A stretch of DNA of 64,000 bases, from positions 34,825,732-34,889,731 of the forward strand of contig NC_083587.1 in assembly GCF_027579695.1 (NCBI RefSeq). Direction: 5' to 3'. The DNA is from Neoarius graeffei (taxonomy: Eukaryota > Chordata > Actinopteri > Siluriformes > Ariidae). The translations under genes were made by a program, and so were the position numbers. Below the pieces are notes generated by a model. That model was not told where the DNA came from. It made no database searches and was given only the letters and a program-made list of their open reading frames with translations. Below are positions 53,880 through 64,000 of the stretch, piece by piece (positions within the stretch are counted from its first letter, which is position 1; the number at the start of each line of letters is the position of its first letter).

Positions 53880-54413
53880 AAAGAGCCGCTGGGAATTGGT
53901 ATTCCAGGCAGCTCACTTTAATCCCATGGCTGGACACTTAGGGCAGGATAAGACACTAGCCCGAATAATGGCCCGGTTCTATTAGCCAGGGATTCGCGGC
54001 GATGTCCGTAGGTGGTGTACGGCATGCCTCAAATGCCAGTTAGTAAATCCAGCGGCCATTCCAAAAGCGCCTTTGCACCCTCTACCATTAATTGAGACCC
54101 CGTTCGAAAGAATTGGGATGGATCTCGTCGGGCCATTAGATCGGTCAACACGAGGGTACCGCTTTATTTTAGTTCTGGTGGACTATGCAACGCGATACCC
54201 GGAAGCAGTGCCTCTTTGCAATATCTCAGCACGCAGTATTGTGGAAGCGCTCTTCCGCGTCATCTCCCGAGTTGGAATCCCGAAAGAGATTCTGACTGAC
54301 CAAGGCACCTCATTTATGTCACGTACACTGAACGAACTGTATGGGTTGTTAGGTATTAAGCCAATCCACACCAGCGTGTATCACCCACAAACGGACGGTT
54401 TAGTTGAACATTG
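53880..54413 (+). pseudogene. Gypsy integrase, located upstream of reverse transcriptase
   Basis: An HHCC zinc-binding region (HFNPMAGHLGQDKTLA to WCTACLKC, 53910-54035) carries one TAG replacing Trp near 53983. The catalytic core follows: IGMDLVGPLD (first Asp), LVDYATRYPEAVPL, ILTDQGTSFMS (second Asp) and YHPQTDGLVEH (Glu), then a stop at 54412. Integrase before RT is the order of Gmr1-like elements, not of ordinary Gypsy. The expected C-terminal half of integrase and the linker to RT are deleted: the stop is immediately followed by RT N-terminal codons. Confidence 0.88.
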
Positions 54414-55720
54414 AGATGCCCCCGGGGGTGGTAGTGCGTAGCTGCCCTTACAGGCTACCCGAACACAAGAAAAAAGTGGTTCGGGAAAACTCGAGGCCAT
54501 GCTCGAAATGGGCATCATCGAGGAGTCCCACAGTGACTGGAGCAGCCCGGTGGTCTTGGTACCCAAGGCCGATGGGTTGGTCCGGTTCTGTGTAGACTAT
54601 AGAAAAGTCAACGTGGTGTCTAAATTCGACGTGTACCCAATGCCTCGTATTGATGAGTTGCTTGATCGACTAGGCACAGCTCGCTTTTACTCGACACTGG
54701 ATTTGACAAAGGGTTATTGGCAGATCCCCTTGACTCCATTATCCCGAGAAAAAATGTCCTTTTCCACACCGTTCGGCTTACACCAGTTTGTCACACTTCT
54801 TTTTGGGCTGTTTGGGGCGCCCACTACCTTTCAGCGGCTAATGGATATGGTCCTCCGCCCCCATGCCACCTATGTGGCCGCATACCTCGACGACATCATT
54901 ATTTATAGTAATGACTGGCCGTGGCACCTACAACACCTGAGGGCCGTCCTTAGGTCACTGAGGCGAGCGGGTCTCACAGCCAACCCGAAAAAGTGTGCGA
55001 TTGGGTGGGTGGAAGTACGGTATCTGGGCTTCCACTTGGGCAATGGGCAGGTGCGTCCCCAAATTAACAAGACAGCAGCAATTGTGGCCTGCCCGAGGCC
55101 CAAGACCAAAAAGGGGGTGAGACAGTTCCTGGGCTGGCTGGCTACCATCATAGGTTTATTCCTAATTATTCGGATGTCACCAGCCCGGTGACTGATCTGA
55201 CTATAAAGGGGTCACCAGATCCGGTCCAGTGGACGGAGCAATGCCAGCGGGTTTTTTCTGAGGTGAAGGCTGCACTGTGTGGGGGGCCACTGTTACACTC
55301 CCCTGACTTTTCTCTCCCCTTTGTTACAGACGGATGCGTCGGACAGAGGGCTGGGGGCTGTTTTGTCCCAGGAGATGGAGGGGGAGGACCGCCTAGTGCT
55401 ATATATCAGTAGGAAGCTGTCGGTGCGTGAGGGGCGCTACAGCACTATAGAAAAAGAGTGCCTGCCAATTAAGTGGGCGGTCCTCACCCACCGTTACTAC
55501 CTGCTGGGATGCCCTTTCACCCTCTGTTTGGACCACGCACCCCTCCAGTGGCTCCACCGCATGAAGGATGCCAACGTGTGGATCACCTGTTGGTATCTGG
55601 CACTCCAACCCTTTAACTTCAAGGTGATCCACAGGCCAGGGGCACAGATGGTCGTGGTGGACTTCCTCTCCTGTCGGGGGGGGGGAGTCAGCTGCAGGCT
55701 GAATGGCCACCCGGCCTGAG
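54404..55720 (+). pseudogene. Gypsy reverse transcriptase and RNase H, frameshifted
   Basis: RT begins IEMPPGVVVRSCPYRLPEHK (54404), then VRFCVDYRKVNVVSKFD, FYSTLDLTKGYWQIPL (Asp), FGLFGAPTTFQRLMD and YLDDIIIYSND (catalytic YxDD, near 54886). The frame changes near 54480 and again near 55140-55190. RNase H follows at 55279-55720: QTDASDRGLGAVLSQEM, YSTIEKECLPIKWAVL, LCLDHAPLQWLHRM, FKVIHRPGAQMVVVDFLS. It ends 16 bp before the 3' LTR with no downstream integrase. Confidence 0.9.
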
Positions 55721-55736
55721 TCGGGCGGTGGGGGTA

Positions 55737-56055
55737 TGTGGCAACGGGGGCGTGGTCAAGCATCGCTCTGTGACCGGAGGGCGGAGTCAGGGAAGATAAG
55801 TGGCAGAATCACTGCACCTGATGTTAATTAACGTGTGTTTGTGTGCCTTCCCCAGTCACCGCACCCTATTTAAGGAGAGAGAAAGAGAGAGAGAGAGGAG
55901 AGCTCTCTCCCGAACCAGACACCTGATGTGTGTGTGCGTGTGTCCGTCTATATGGTTATGAGAGACCACTGAAAAGTGTGTAAAATAAAAGGATTACGAA
56001 ACTTAGTTCTGTCCTGCCATCTTCTGTGCTCCTCCCACTCTTACGAACTGCCACA
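55737..56055 (+). repeat. 3' LTR of Gypsy element
   Basis: It starts TGTGGCAACGGGGGCGTGG, preceded by the purine-rich GGGCGGTGGGGGTA, and ends TTACGAACTGCCACA. CCTATTTAAGGAG serves as a TATA-type box near 55865 and AATAAAAGGATTACG lies near 55985. At 319 bp it is the complete version of the truncated 5' LTR at 45812-45997. Confidence 0.88.
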
Positions 56056-56122
56056 CTTATAGTTCTACATTTTACCGGAGAAGTTCATATTTATACAGCG
56101 TACATTAGGAATAACTGCTACA

Positions 56123-56649
56123 TGTTAGGACTGGGACTGTTTTGGCCTCTAGAGGCCACCACTGGGTTTGTGTTTGTCTTCATTGCCTGTTTCCTGCCCT
56201 GCTCTGTTCCTTAATTAGTGTGTGTATAAATACCCCTCTGTTTGTTCCCTTGTCACGGAGTCTTTTTCCTATGCTATGCTGTTAGTGCTAGTTCCCTCTG
56301 CCCCATGTACCTTGCCTGTGTCTTTGTATTCTTGGTTTTTGCTTCTTTCTTTTGGAGTTTGTCGATTTTGTTTTGACCTTTTGATCTTCTGAGCGTTTGA
56401 GTTTTTGCCTCTTCTTTTCTTAGTTGGATTTTGGACTTTGACCCTTTGGATATTTTTGTTTTTTGTACATCTTCGGAGCTTTTGGATTATCCTTTTTTTT
56501 TTCCTTTGGACTGTATATAGTGTAAATAAACTGTTTTTGATACTCTACTTTCACCTCACGCCTCTGCACTTGTGTCATCCCCCTGGTGGCCTAGTGGGGG
56601 TTTACTGGATTATCACGCCAGTGACCTGGGTTTGAATCCCAGCATAACA
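56123..56649 (+). repeat. Probable solo LTR
   Basis: It starts TGTTAGGACTGGG and ends CCCAGCATAACA, so the terminal TGTTA/TAACA are inverted. TATAAATACC is at about 56225 and AATAAAC at about 56524. The flanks CTACA/CTGCA are an imperfect 5-bp match. No internal retroelement sequence follows. Confidence 0.55.
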
Positions 56650-57424
56650 CTGCAATTTACTTGAAAGTCATTTTATGAGCATACATTTAGGGGTACAATG
56701 GCTTGTCACTGGGACAGTTCCCTTGAAGGTACTTATTTGTACCGTTTATATACTGCTTGGGAACATATGTACCTTTTTGATGCCTAAATGGTACACATAG
56801 TTACCTTGAGGTCAAATAATGAGCCGTAAAGAGTGCATTAGTGTAGATTGTACCTTGGGGGACAGAAATGGACTCCTACTGTACCCCTGTTTCTGACAGT
56901 GTAGTAAAGTTTAGTGAATCTTCTGTAACTGGTTTGTGTCATGCATGTGAAATGCATCCATATTGTCGTACATGTTTAATGTTACCTAGTATTGCAGAAG
57001 ACTACAATGACTATCCCTTCAATGCGGTGCCATTTGAGGATTCATCCACAAGTGAAGAATACTTCCTTTCAGAGTTCTGTGTTGTTTCCTGATATTTACT
57101 TCTGCCATCTTTGTTGGAACAGGTTGTTTTCACCTCCATTTGTTTGTTTCTTTGTCTGTTCTCAACGTAACTCAAAAGGTAGTGAATGTATTTTGAGGAA
57201 ATGCGAGCCATGAGCCAAGGAACAATTGATTAGATTTTGATGCACATCCGGATATGTAGCTTGGCAGAGGTAGACGCTCTACCGAGTGCCCTTCAAGTTT
57301 AAAAATGTGTTTTGAAATGGTTAGTACTGACAGTAAAAGACAGGAAAATATGAATTCTGTTGATACCATATCGTCAGAAACAATTATTTTCTAATAATTA
57401 ATCTCAAATAACATACTAGAACTA
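56650..57424. other. Unassigned, with a GGTACC-rich repeat
   Basis: The segment 56690-56905 repeats GTACC/GGTAC motifs (GAAGGTACTTATTTGTACC, GTACCTTTTTGATGCC, GGTACACATAG). It looks like a known style of fish short DNA repeat. No gene is supported. Confidence 0.4.
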
Positions 57425-59010
57425 CAGTGGTGCTTGAAAGTTTGTGAACCCTTTAGAATTTTCTATATTTCTGCATAAATATGACCTAAAACAGATTTTC
57501 ACACAAGTCCTAAAAGTAGATAAAGAGAACTCAGTTAAACAAAAGAGACAAAAATATTATACTTGGTCATTTATTTATTCAGGAAAATGATCCAATATCT
57601 GTCAGTGGCAAAATTATGTGAACCTCTAGGATTAGCAGTTAAAATTTAGAAGGTGAAATTAGAGTCAGGTGTTTTCAATCAATGGGATGACAATCAGGTG
57701 TGAGTGGGCACCCTGTTTTATTTAAAGAACAGGGATCTATCAAAATCTGATCTTCACAACACATGTTTGTGGAAGTGTATCATGGCACGAACAAAGGAGA
57801 TTTCTGAAGACCTCAGAAAAAGTGTTGTTGATGCTCATCAGGCTGGAAAAGGTTACAAAACCATCTCTAAAGAGTTTGGACTCCACCAATGCACAGTCAC
57901 AGATTGTATACAAATGGAGAAACTTCAAGAGCATTGTTACCCTCCCCAGGAGTGGTTGACCAACAAAGATCACTCCAAGAGCAAGGCGTGTAATAGTCGG
58001 TGAGGTCACAAAGGACCCCAGGGTAACTTCTAAGCAACTGAAGGCCTCTCTCACATTGGCTAATGCTAATGTTCATGAGTCAGCCATCAGGAGAACACTG
58101 AACAACAATGGTGTGCATGGCAGGGTTGCAAGGAGAAAGACACTGCTCTCCAAAAAGAACATTGCTGCTCATCTGCAGTTTGCTAAAGATCAAGTGGACA
58201 AGCCAGAAGGCTATTGGAAAAATGTTTTGTGGACAGATGAGACCAAAATAGAACTTTTTGGTATAAATGAGAAGTGTTATGTTTGGCGAAAGGAAAACAC
58301 TGCATTCCAGCATAAGAACCTTATCCCATCTGTGAAACATGGTGGTGATAGTACCATGGTTTGGGCCTGTTTTGCTGCACCTGAGCCAGGACGGCTTCTC
58401 ATTATTGATGGAACCATGAATTCTGAATTATACCAGTGAATTCTAAAGGAAAATGTCAGGACATCTGTCCATGAACTGAATCTCAAGAGAAGGTGGGTCA
58501 TGCAGCAAGATGACCCTAAGTGCACAAGTCGTTCTACCAAAGAATGGTTAAAGAAGAATAATGTTTTGGAATGGCCAAGTCAAAATCCTGACCTTAATCC
58601 AATTGAAATATTGTGGAAGGACCTGAAGCGAGCAGTTCATGTGAGGAAACCCATCAACATCCCAGAGTTGGAGCTGTTCTGTATGGAGGAATGGGCTAAA
58701 ATTCCTCCAAGCCGGTGTGCAGGACTGATCAACAGTTACTGGAAATGTTTATTTGCAGTTATTGCTGCACAAGGGGGTCACACCAGATACTGAAAGCAAA
58801 GGTTCACATACTTTTGCCACTCACAGATATGTAATATTGGATCATTTTCCTCAATAAATAAATGACCAAGTATAATATTTTTGTCTCATTTGTTTAACTG
58901 GGTTCTCTTTATCTACTTTTAGGACTTGTGTGAAAATCTGATGTTTTAGGTCATATTTATGCAGAAATATAGAAAATTCTAAAGGGTTCACAAACTTTCA
59001 AGCACCACTG
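57425..59010 (+). mobile_element. Tc1-like element, main family, copy C
   Basis: Complete, with CAGTGGTGCTTGAAAG ends inside TA. No nested insertion. The transposase is broken. Confidence 0.93.
57783..58793 (+). pseudogene. Tc1-like transposase (copy C)
   Basis: MARTKEISEDLRKS at 57783 leads into the first helix-turn-helix, where a small deletion near 57895 (CAGTCAGACAGATTG shortened) shifts the frame. Later parts are readable: VLWTDETKIELFG (58230), a TGA replacing Arg at 58437, MQQDDPKCTSR (a codon lost from the DNDPKH motif), NPDLNPIEILWKDLK and a complete C-terminus AAQGGHTRY at 58790. Inactive. Confidence 0.9.
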
Positions 59011-60380
59011 TACATATGTAATGTTATTTTTAGACAACTCCAACTTAGTCAAGAGGTTAAAAAGTTTGCACTATAATCATGGAATAAACGACCCACCAAA
59101 ATATTGCCAATTTATTGTAAACGTAGTGGTACAATTGACACATTGGTATATTGACTCTTTTGCACAAGATAAGCGGCTACAGATCATGTATGGATGGATG
59201 GATGGATGGATGAATATTTTCCTTAAAAAAATAATGACGTGTTATTTTTTGCTTTTTAATTTTGTGAAAAATGTTGAATTGCCAGTTGCCAAGGTTTAGT
59301 CTGGATCTCAGAATTATCGCATGATAAAGTTGTACACAATGAAACATTTTGTTAGTGTTTCTAAGAATTTTGTATCAGAATATGTTGAGGTCGGATGATT
59401 AGAATGGCAAGCCCTGTACCTGGAAACGTCTTCTCTCCGTCATCAGTGCTGTATGAATTTCCTGTGTGTGCTGTGAGTGACCACATACTTTGCAGCCCCT
59501 GTACAACTGCAACCACAACCAGAAACAGGAAACCAGCTCAGACATAAAGTAGCTCTGCATCAGAACGTTTCAAATGTATACAAGTTAAGCTTACCTGTTG
59601 TAATCGGAAAATAGCATAATTATAGATCTGTCTATTTATGCCCTAGTTCTTCATGGACAGGTTTAGTTTTCAGCATAGTAATTACATCATACAATAAAAT
59701 TTGAGCTTGTACAGTAGTCTTGATGATTTAGTATAATGGCAGTTTATACATCTGAGTACTGGTCGGTACTTTCCATTTTGAAACACACCCTACGGTATGA
59801 ACAGTAGATTTAGTTTCAGAGAAATGGTCAAGTGTAACCACCACACACACACACACACACACACAGAGACAGGTGGGATGGTACAACAAATGTTTACCAG
59901 TGTTTCAGCAAAGTGACTCAATCTGACCATCACAAAAAAATTCTTTTCTACCAGTTAATCTAAATTGTCGTAACAGAACTACAAGTATTGTGTTCTATTG
60001 ATGCAACAAGAAGTTCTATAAATCATATCAGTCAGAATTTTCATGCATTGCCCACACATCTTTAAAAGATACACTAAGAATGGTGGGCTGACAAAACATT
60101 TACCAATGTTCCAGTGAGTGACATGTGAAGCTTCTGTATCTTATATAAGGAAGTAATAAGTTATACTTCTTCTCACTCCTTTTCAAATATGTATTTATAT
60201 GTATTATGTTTAAATGTTTGTTTTAGTTTTCTTTTTATTATTTTTTTGCTTTTCATATTCAAAATAAACACTTCAATCAATCAAAGGTGGGGGAGGTGAG
60301 GGGAGGGTGGTCGTGGTGGTAATGGGGGGGGGGGGGGGGTGATAGGAACCTATGAAGTATTTTTTCCTGTCCTGAGCATG
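59011..60380. other. Upstream flank of chemokine 2, no gene recognised
   Basis: A SINE tail remnant (GATAAGCGGCTACAGATCAT then GGAT units) lies at 59166-59212, (CA)n at 59842-59868, and G-rich and GGT-rich tracts at 60286-60341. No coding exon was recognised. Confidence 0.5.
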
Positions 60381-60381
60381 T

Positions 60382-60387
60382 ATAAAT
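60382..60387 (+). promoter_or_regulatory. TATA box of chemokine 2
   Basis: TATAAA lies 61 nt upstream of the ATG at 60443, predicting a transcription start near 60412 and a leader of about 30 nt. Confidence 0.7.
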
Positions 60388-60442
60388 TAATACTTGGTGG
60401 TCGTTATCCAGTTTCACTTATCAGTCTGGTCCGGGTGAAGAG

Positions 60443-61290
60443 ATGAGAACGGCACTATTGTATCTGTTTGCTGTGCTGCTCACAGCCACCACCTGCAAAT
60501 GTGAGGAGATTTACAGTGTTTTTCGTTTTCTTTCTACCCTTTTTTTTCTTTCTTCCTTTTTGTACTGTGATGAAACTAAATGATTTGGGATGATATTTGT
60601 CTTTTGTTTCTTCATTTTTCCCCCTTCTCTATTCTTGTCTAAACAGCAAGTGCAAATCCATGTGTCTGTCTCAAGACGCCAAATAGAACCTTGCCTGCCA
60701 CAAGGATAAAAAATTACTATGTACAGAACTCAGGCCTTTGCTCAATTACAGCTGTTGTGTAAGTATGCTTGCTTCTATGTTTAAAAATTATAACACTATA
60801 TCGAAAGAAACAGGTTTTTCTTAGTGTTTTTTAAATGATTATTATTTGTGACCAATATCTTGTTTTGTATCATCAATATAGTCTGACAAATTGGTCTTAT
60901 TAATAGTTAATAGCATCTGCAGGTCCAGAATTATATACCTCACTTTCTTAACAGTATACCTTCCTAATCAGTTTAAATGAATTTACTGAATAACTCATCA
61001 TCGTTACGAAATAGTATGCTTTTAGATTAATATGTACAAATAAGTCAGGAGGTTAAAGGGTTAAACTTCACCTAACTTCTGGTCATATGCCAACTGATTT
61101 TTTTTCTTTACTTCTGTGCATTTAAAGGTTGACCACTGTGAATAAGCGTAAACTCTGTGCAGACCCAAAGAAGCCCTGGGTTATTGAAGCCATGAAATTA
61201 GTGGATGCCAAAAGAAGGACTTATTCCACAACAGCAAGTCCCATGTCTACTGCTTCTGAGCGGACAGTGGTTATAACACAATGTGCTTAA
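60443..61290 (+). CDS. Chemokine precursor, CXC spacing on a CC-like body (spliced)
   Basis: This is a secreted chemoattractant of 110 residues in three exons. Exon 1 (60443-60500) encodes the signal peptide MRTALLYLFAVLLTATTCK. Exon 2 (60647-60758) encodes SSANPCVCLKTPNRTLPATR then IKNYYVQNSGLCSITAVV. Exon 3 (61128-61290) encodes LTTVNKRKLCADPKKPWVIE, AMKLVDAKRRTYSTT and a Thr/Ser-rich C-tail ending VVITQCA. Introns are GT-AG (146 and 369 bp), phase 1 then phase 2. The first two cysteines are C-V-C, formally CXC without ELR, yet spacing from the second Cys onward, the CADPKKPWV motif and the alpha-helix are CC-type. From memory, teleost CCL19-like proteins carry a PCCVC motif; loss of one Cys from that motif would give the PCVC seen here. 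That relation is inference. A fifth mature Cys lies two residues from the end. Confidence 0.9.
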
Positions 61291-61390
61291 ACTGTTGAAC
61301 AGAATCACAATATCTGTATTTTATGTGTGATTATTGCCTGGAATGTATTCAATGTTTAATTACTGTGGTAAGATGGGATGTGAGAAGTAG

Positions 61391-61396
61391 AATAAA
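61391..61396 (+). terminator. Polyadenylation signal of chemokine 2
   Basis: AATAAA lies about 100 nt after the stop codon. This gives a short 3' UTR that fits a compact chemokine transcript. Confidence 0.7.
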
Positions 61397-61902
61397 TTTA
61401 TGTATTCATCAGTTCTATGTATTTAGAGAATTAATGTCTTGAACATATTATACACAATTAAAATATGTGCAGTTGCCAGAAATCTTTGTGCTATTGAATG
61501 GTGTTTGTGTGTGTGTTGGGGGGGGGTTGTTGTGTGAGAACTGTTGCCCTTTCACTTTGGATTGAATTTTCACAAATGGAAGATTTAGCATCAGTGGAGG
61601 TTCAGCATTGAGTCATACAATGGGGAGTTCCCCGAACCCAGCATACGCACAATGCACTCATCCTCCTAGTCAAGCATCGTCTCACCTAATGCATATTTAT
61701 AACAAAATAATCATATCTATATGGTAACTGAATTCATGAAAGTAGAATAGTTTAAAGATTAAGAGCCTTACTTCAGGGCTAACAGTGGCTCTTTGTTTTA
61801 AACTTGACTTTACCTCAAAACTTTTCATCAAATAGTTTTCACTTATGCATCCAAACACAGGGAAGATGTCTGTACCATGGTCATTTGAAGACATTTCATT
61901 TA
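61397..61902. other. Unassigned stretch
   Basis: 3' flank of the chemokine with a G run at about 61519-61527. Nothing else is recognised. Confidence 0.45.
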
Positions 61903-63500
61903 CATTGGTGCTTGAAAGTTTGTGAATCCTTTAGAATTTTCTATATTTCTGCATAAATATGACCTAAAACATCATCAGATTTTCACACAAGTCCTAAAAG
62001 TAGATAAAGAGAACCCAGTTAAACAAATGAGACAAAAATATTATACTTGGTCATTTATTTATTGAGGAAAATGATCCAATATTACGTATCTGTGAGTGGC
62101 AAAAGTATGTGAACCTTTGCTTTCAGTATCTGGTGTGACCCCCTTGTGCAGCAATAACTGCAACTAAATGTTTCTGGAAACTGTTGATCAGTCCTGCACA
62201 CCAGCTTGGAGGAATTTTAACTCATTCTTCCGTACAGAACAGCTCCAACTCTGGGATGTTGGTGGGTTTCCTCACATGAACTGCTTGCTTCAGGTCCTTC
62301 CACAACATTTTGAGTGTATTAAGGTCAGGACTTTGACTTGGCCATTCCAAAACATTCACTTCATTCTTCTTTAACCATTCTTTGGTAGAACGACTTGCGT
62401 GCTTAGGGTCATTGTCTTGCTGCATGACTCACCTTCTCGTGAGATTCAGTTCATGGGCAGATGTCCTGCCATTTTCCTTTAGAATTCACTGGTATAATTC
62501 AGAATTCATTGTTCCATCAATGATGGCAAGCCGTCCTGGCCCAGATGCAGCAAAACAGGCTCAAACCATGATACTACCACCACCATGTTTCACAGATGGG
62601 ATAAGGTTCTTATGCTGGAATGCAGTGTTTTCCTTTCTCCAAACATAACGCTTTTCATTTAAACCAAAAAGTTCTATTTTGGTTTCATCCGTCTACAAAA
62701 CATTTTTCCAATAGCCTTCTGGCTTGTCCACGTGATCTGTAGCAAACTGCAGATAAGCAACAATGTTCTCTTTGGAGAACAGTGTCTTTCTCCTTGCAGC
62801 CCTGCCATGCACACCATTGTTGTTCAGTGTTCTCCTGATGGTCGACTCATGAACATTAACATTAGCCAATGTGAGAGAGGCCTTCAGTTGCTTAGAAGTC
62901 ACCCTGGGGTCCTTTGTGACCTCGCCGACTATTACAGGCCTTGCTCTTGGAGTGATCTTTGTTGGTCGACCACTCCTGGGGAGGGTAACAGTGGTTGTGA
63001 ATTTCCTCCATTCGTACACAATCTGCCTGACTGTGGATTGGTGGAGTCCAAACTCTTTAGAGATGGTTTTGTAACCTTTTCCAGCCTGATGAGCATCAAC
63101 AATGCTTTTTTTGTGGTCCACAGAAATCTATTTTGTTCATGCCATGATACACTTCCACAAACATGTGTTGTGAAGCTCAGACTTTGATAGATCCCTGTTC
63201 TTTAAACAAAACAGGGTGCCCACTCACACCTGATTGTCATCCCATTGATTGAAAACACCTGACTCTAATTTCACATTCTAATTTTAACTGCTAATCCTAG
63301 AGGTTCACATAATTTTGCCACTGACAGATATGTAATATTGGATCATTTTCCTCAATAAATAAATGACCAAGTATACTATTTCTGTCTCATTTGTTTAACT
63401 GTGTTCTCTTTATCTACTTTTAGTACTTGTGTGAAAATCTGATGGTATCTGCAGAAATATAAAAAATTCTAAAAGGTTCACAAACTTTCAAGCACCACTG
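61903..63500 (-). mobile_element. Tc1-like element, main family, copy D
   Basis: Both CATTGGTGCTTGAAAG/CAGTGGTGCTTGAAAG-type ends are present. It is in opposite orientation to copies A-C and has no nested insertion. Confidence 0.92.
62138..63133 (-). pseudogene. Tc1-like transposase (copy D)
   Basis: The N-terminal part is readable at 63121-62693 (VDAHQAGKGYKTISKEFGLH, SGRPTKITPRARPVIVGEV). The first catalytic region has a stop (a Trp-Thr-Asp-Glu type motif near 62690 reads with a TAG). The TGA at the Arg codon after ELYQ is shared with copies A and C. The second Asp (MQQDNDPKHASR) and the final Glu region, altered to SPDLNTLKMLW with the Glu replaced by Lys, follow at 62425-62222. Inactive. 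Confidence 0.88.
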
Positions 63501-63751
63501 TATAGTGTGCAAACTGAGGACCAGACAAATGCCCCATAAGAGATTTGGAAATCAAGTTGGAAGGCTAATAAATTCCTCATTTGAAGCTTACAGGTCAGGG
63601 CTGTAACCACACCCTTAAATGGGAAGATGCTCAAAGTTAAAAAGGGGCATATGAACGAACATTTTGAAATCCTGACCATAACATAACCTGCTGAACTACA
63701 ACCCCAATTCCAAAAAAAAAAAAAAATACAGTTGGGATGCTGTGTAAAATG

Positions 63752-63924
63752 TACAACCCCGATTCCAAAAAAGTTGGGACAAAGTACAAATTGTAAATAA
63801 AAACAGAATGCAATCATTTACAAATCTCAAAAACTGATATTGTATTCACAATAGAACATAGACAACATATCAAATGTCGAAAGTGAGACATTTTGAAATT
63901 TCATGCCAAATATTGGCTCATTTG
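63752..63924 (+). mobile_element. Tc1-like element 5' end (fourth family)
   Basis: CAACCCCGATTCCAAAAAAG starts at about 63752 and the terminal region runs to 63924, where a SINE interrupts it. A similar partial end, CAACCCCAATTCC, lies at about 63699. Confidence 0.85.
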
Positions 63925-64000
63925 GGGCGGCACGGTGGTGTAATGGTTAGCGCTGTCGCCTCACAGCAAGAAGGTCCTGGGTTCGAGCCCCGGGGCCGGC
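63925..64000 (+). repeat. SINE (head), cut by window edge
   Basis: GGGGCGGCACGGTGGTGTAA through box B GGTTCGAGCCCC; the body continues beyond the window. It is inserted within a Tc1 end. Confidence 0.95.

Noticed and set aside
56576-56642. tRNA-Glu-like sequence (CTGGTGGCCTAGTGG with GGGTTTGAATCCC)
   Set aside because: The arms do not pair into a full cloverleaf, and it lies inside what looks like the end of a solo LTR. Box-like similarity alone is not enough for a tRNA gene.

Overview
The window looks like intergenic DNA of a ray-finned fish, with no prokaryotic features. It has spliced genes with GT-AG introns, dozens of microsatellites, more than a dozen Tc1/mariner elements or fragments, tRNA-derived SINEs of the V-SINE/DANA-Mermaid kind, an L2-type LINE, a Ty3/Gypsy element, and hAT and PIF/Harbinger-like MITEs. 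The Tc1 load and the DANA-like SINE suggest an ostariophysan such as a catfish. That is inference; no species-specific gene was seen.

Only two host genes were found, both small secreted chemokines split into short exons that open-reading-frame calling misses. The first, on the minus strand (22.9-23.94 kb), is a CC chemokine with two extra cysteines. The second, on the plus strand (60.44-61.29 kb), has C-x-C spacing at its first two cysteines but a CC-like body. Both have a signal peptide, a phase 1 intron after it, a phase 2 intron between the third and fourth canonical cysteines, and a TATA box 60-80 bp upstream of the ATG. They are transcribed divergently, about 36 kb apart, with repeats filling the space between. 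The window is probably part of a chemokine cluster inflated by transposons.

Layout: 0-10 kb, five Tc1-type elements or fragments, a 3' Gypsy fragment, two Harbinger-like MITEs, and a tandem duplication carrying a SINE. 10.4-18 kb, a nest of hAT elements in which one hAT copy has jumped in reverse orientation into a second copy of itself, giving inverted arms of about 2.85 kb. 18-22 kb, a Tc1 copy carrying a Harbinger MITE and a SINE. 22.5-24 kb, chemokine 1. 24.2-45 kb, SINEs with three different tails, degenerate Tc1 copies, LINE fragments and microsatellites. 45.8-56.1 kb, a Gypsy element with integrase upstream of reverse transcriptase, broken by a solo LTR and by a nearly intact L2-type LINE on the minus strand. 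56-60 kb, a solo LTR and another Tc1 copy. 60.4-61.4 kb, chemokine 2. 61.9-64 kb, a fourth copy of the main Tc1 family, a Tc1 end and a SINE cut by the window edge.

Most transposon coding regions are broken by stops or frameshifts. The exceptions are LINE ORF1, which is open end to end, and LINE ORF2, which shows one homopolymer frameshift. Several insertions are dated relative to one another by exact target-site duplications, recorded with each feature.
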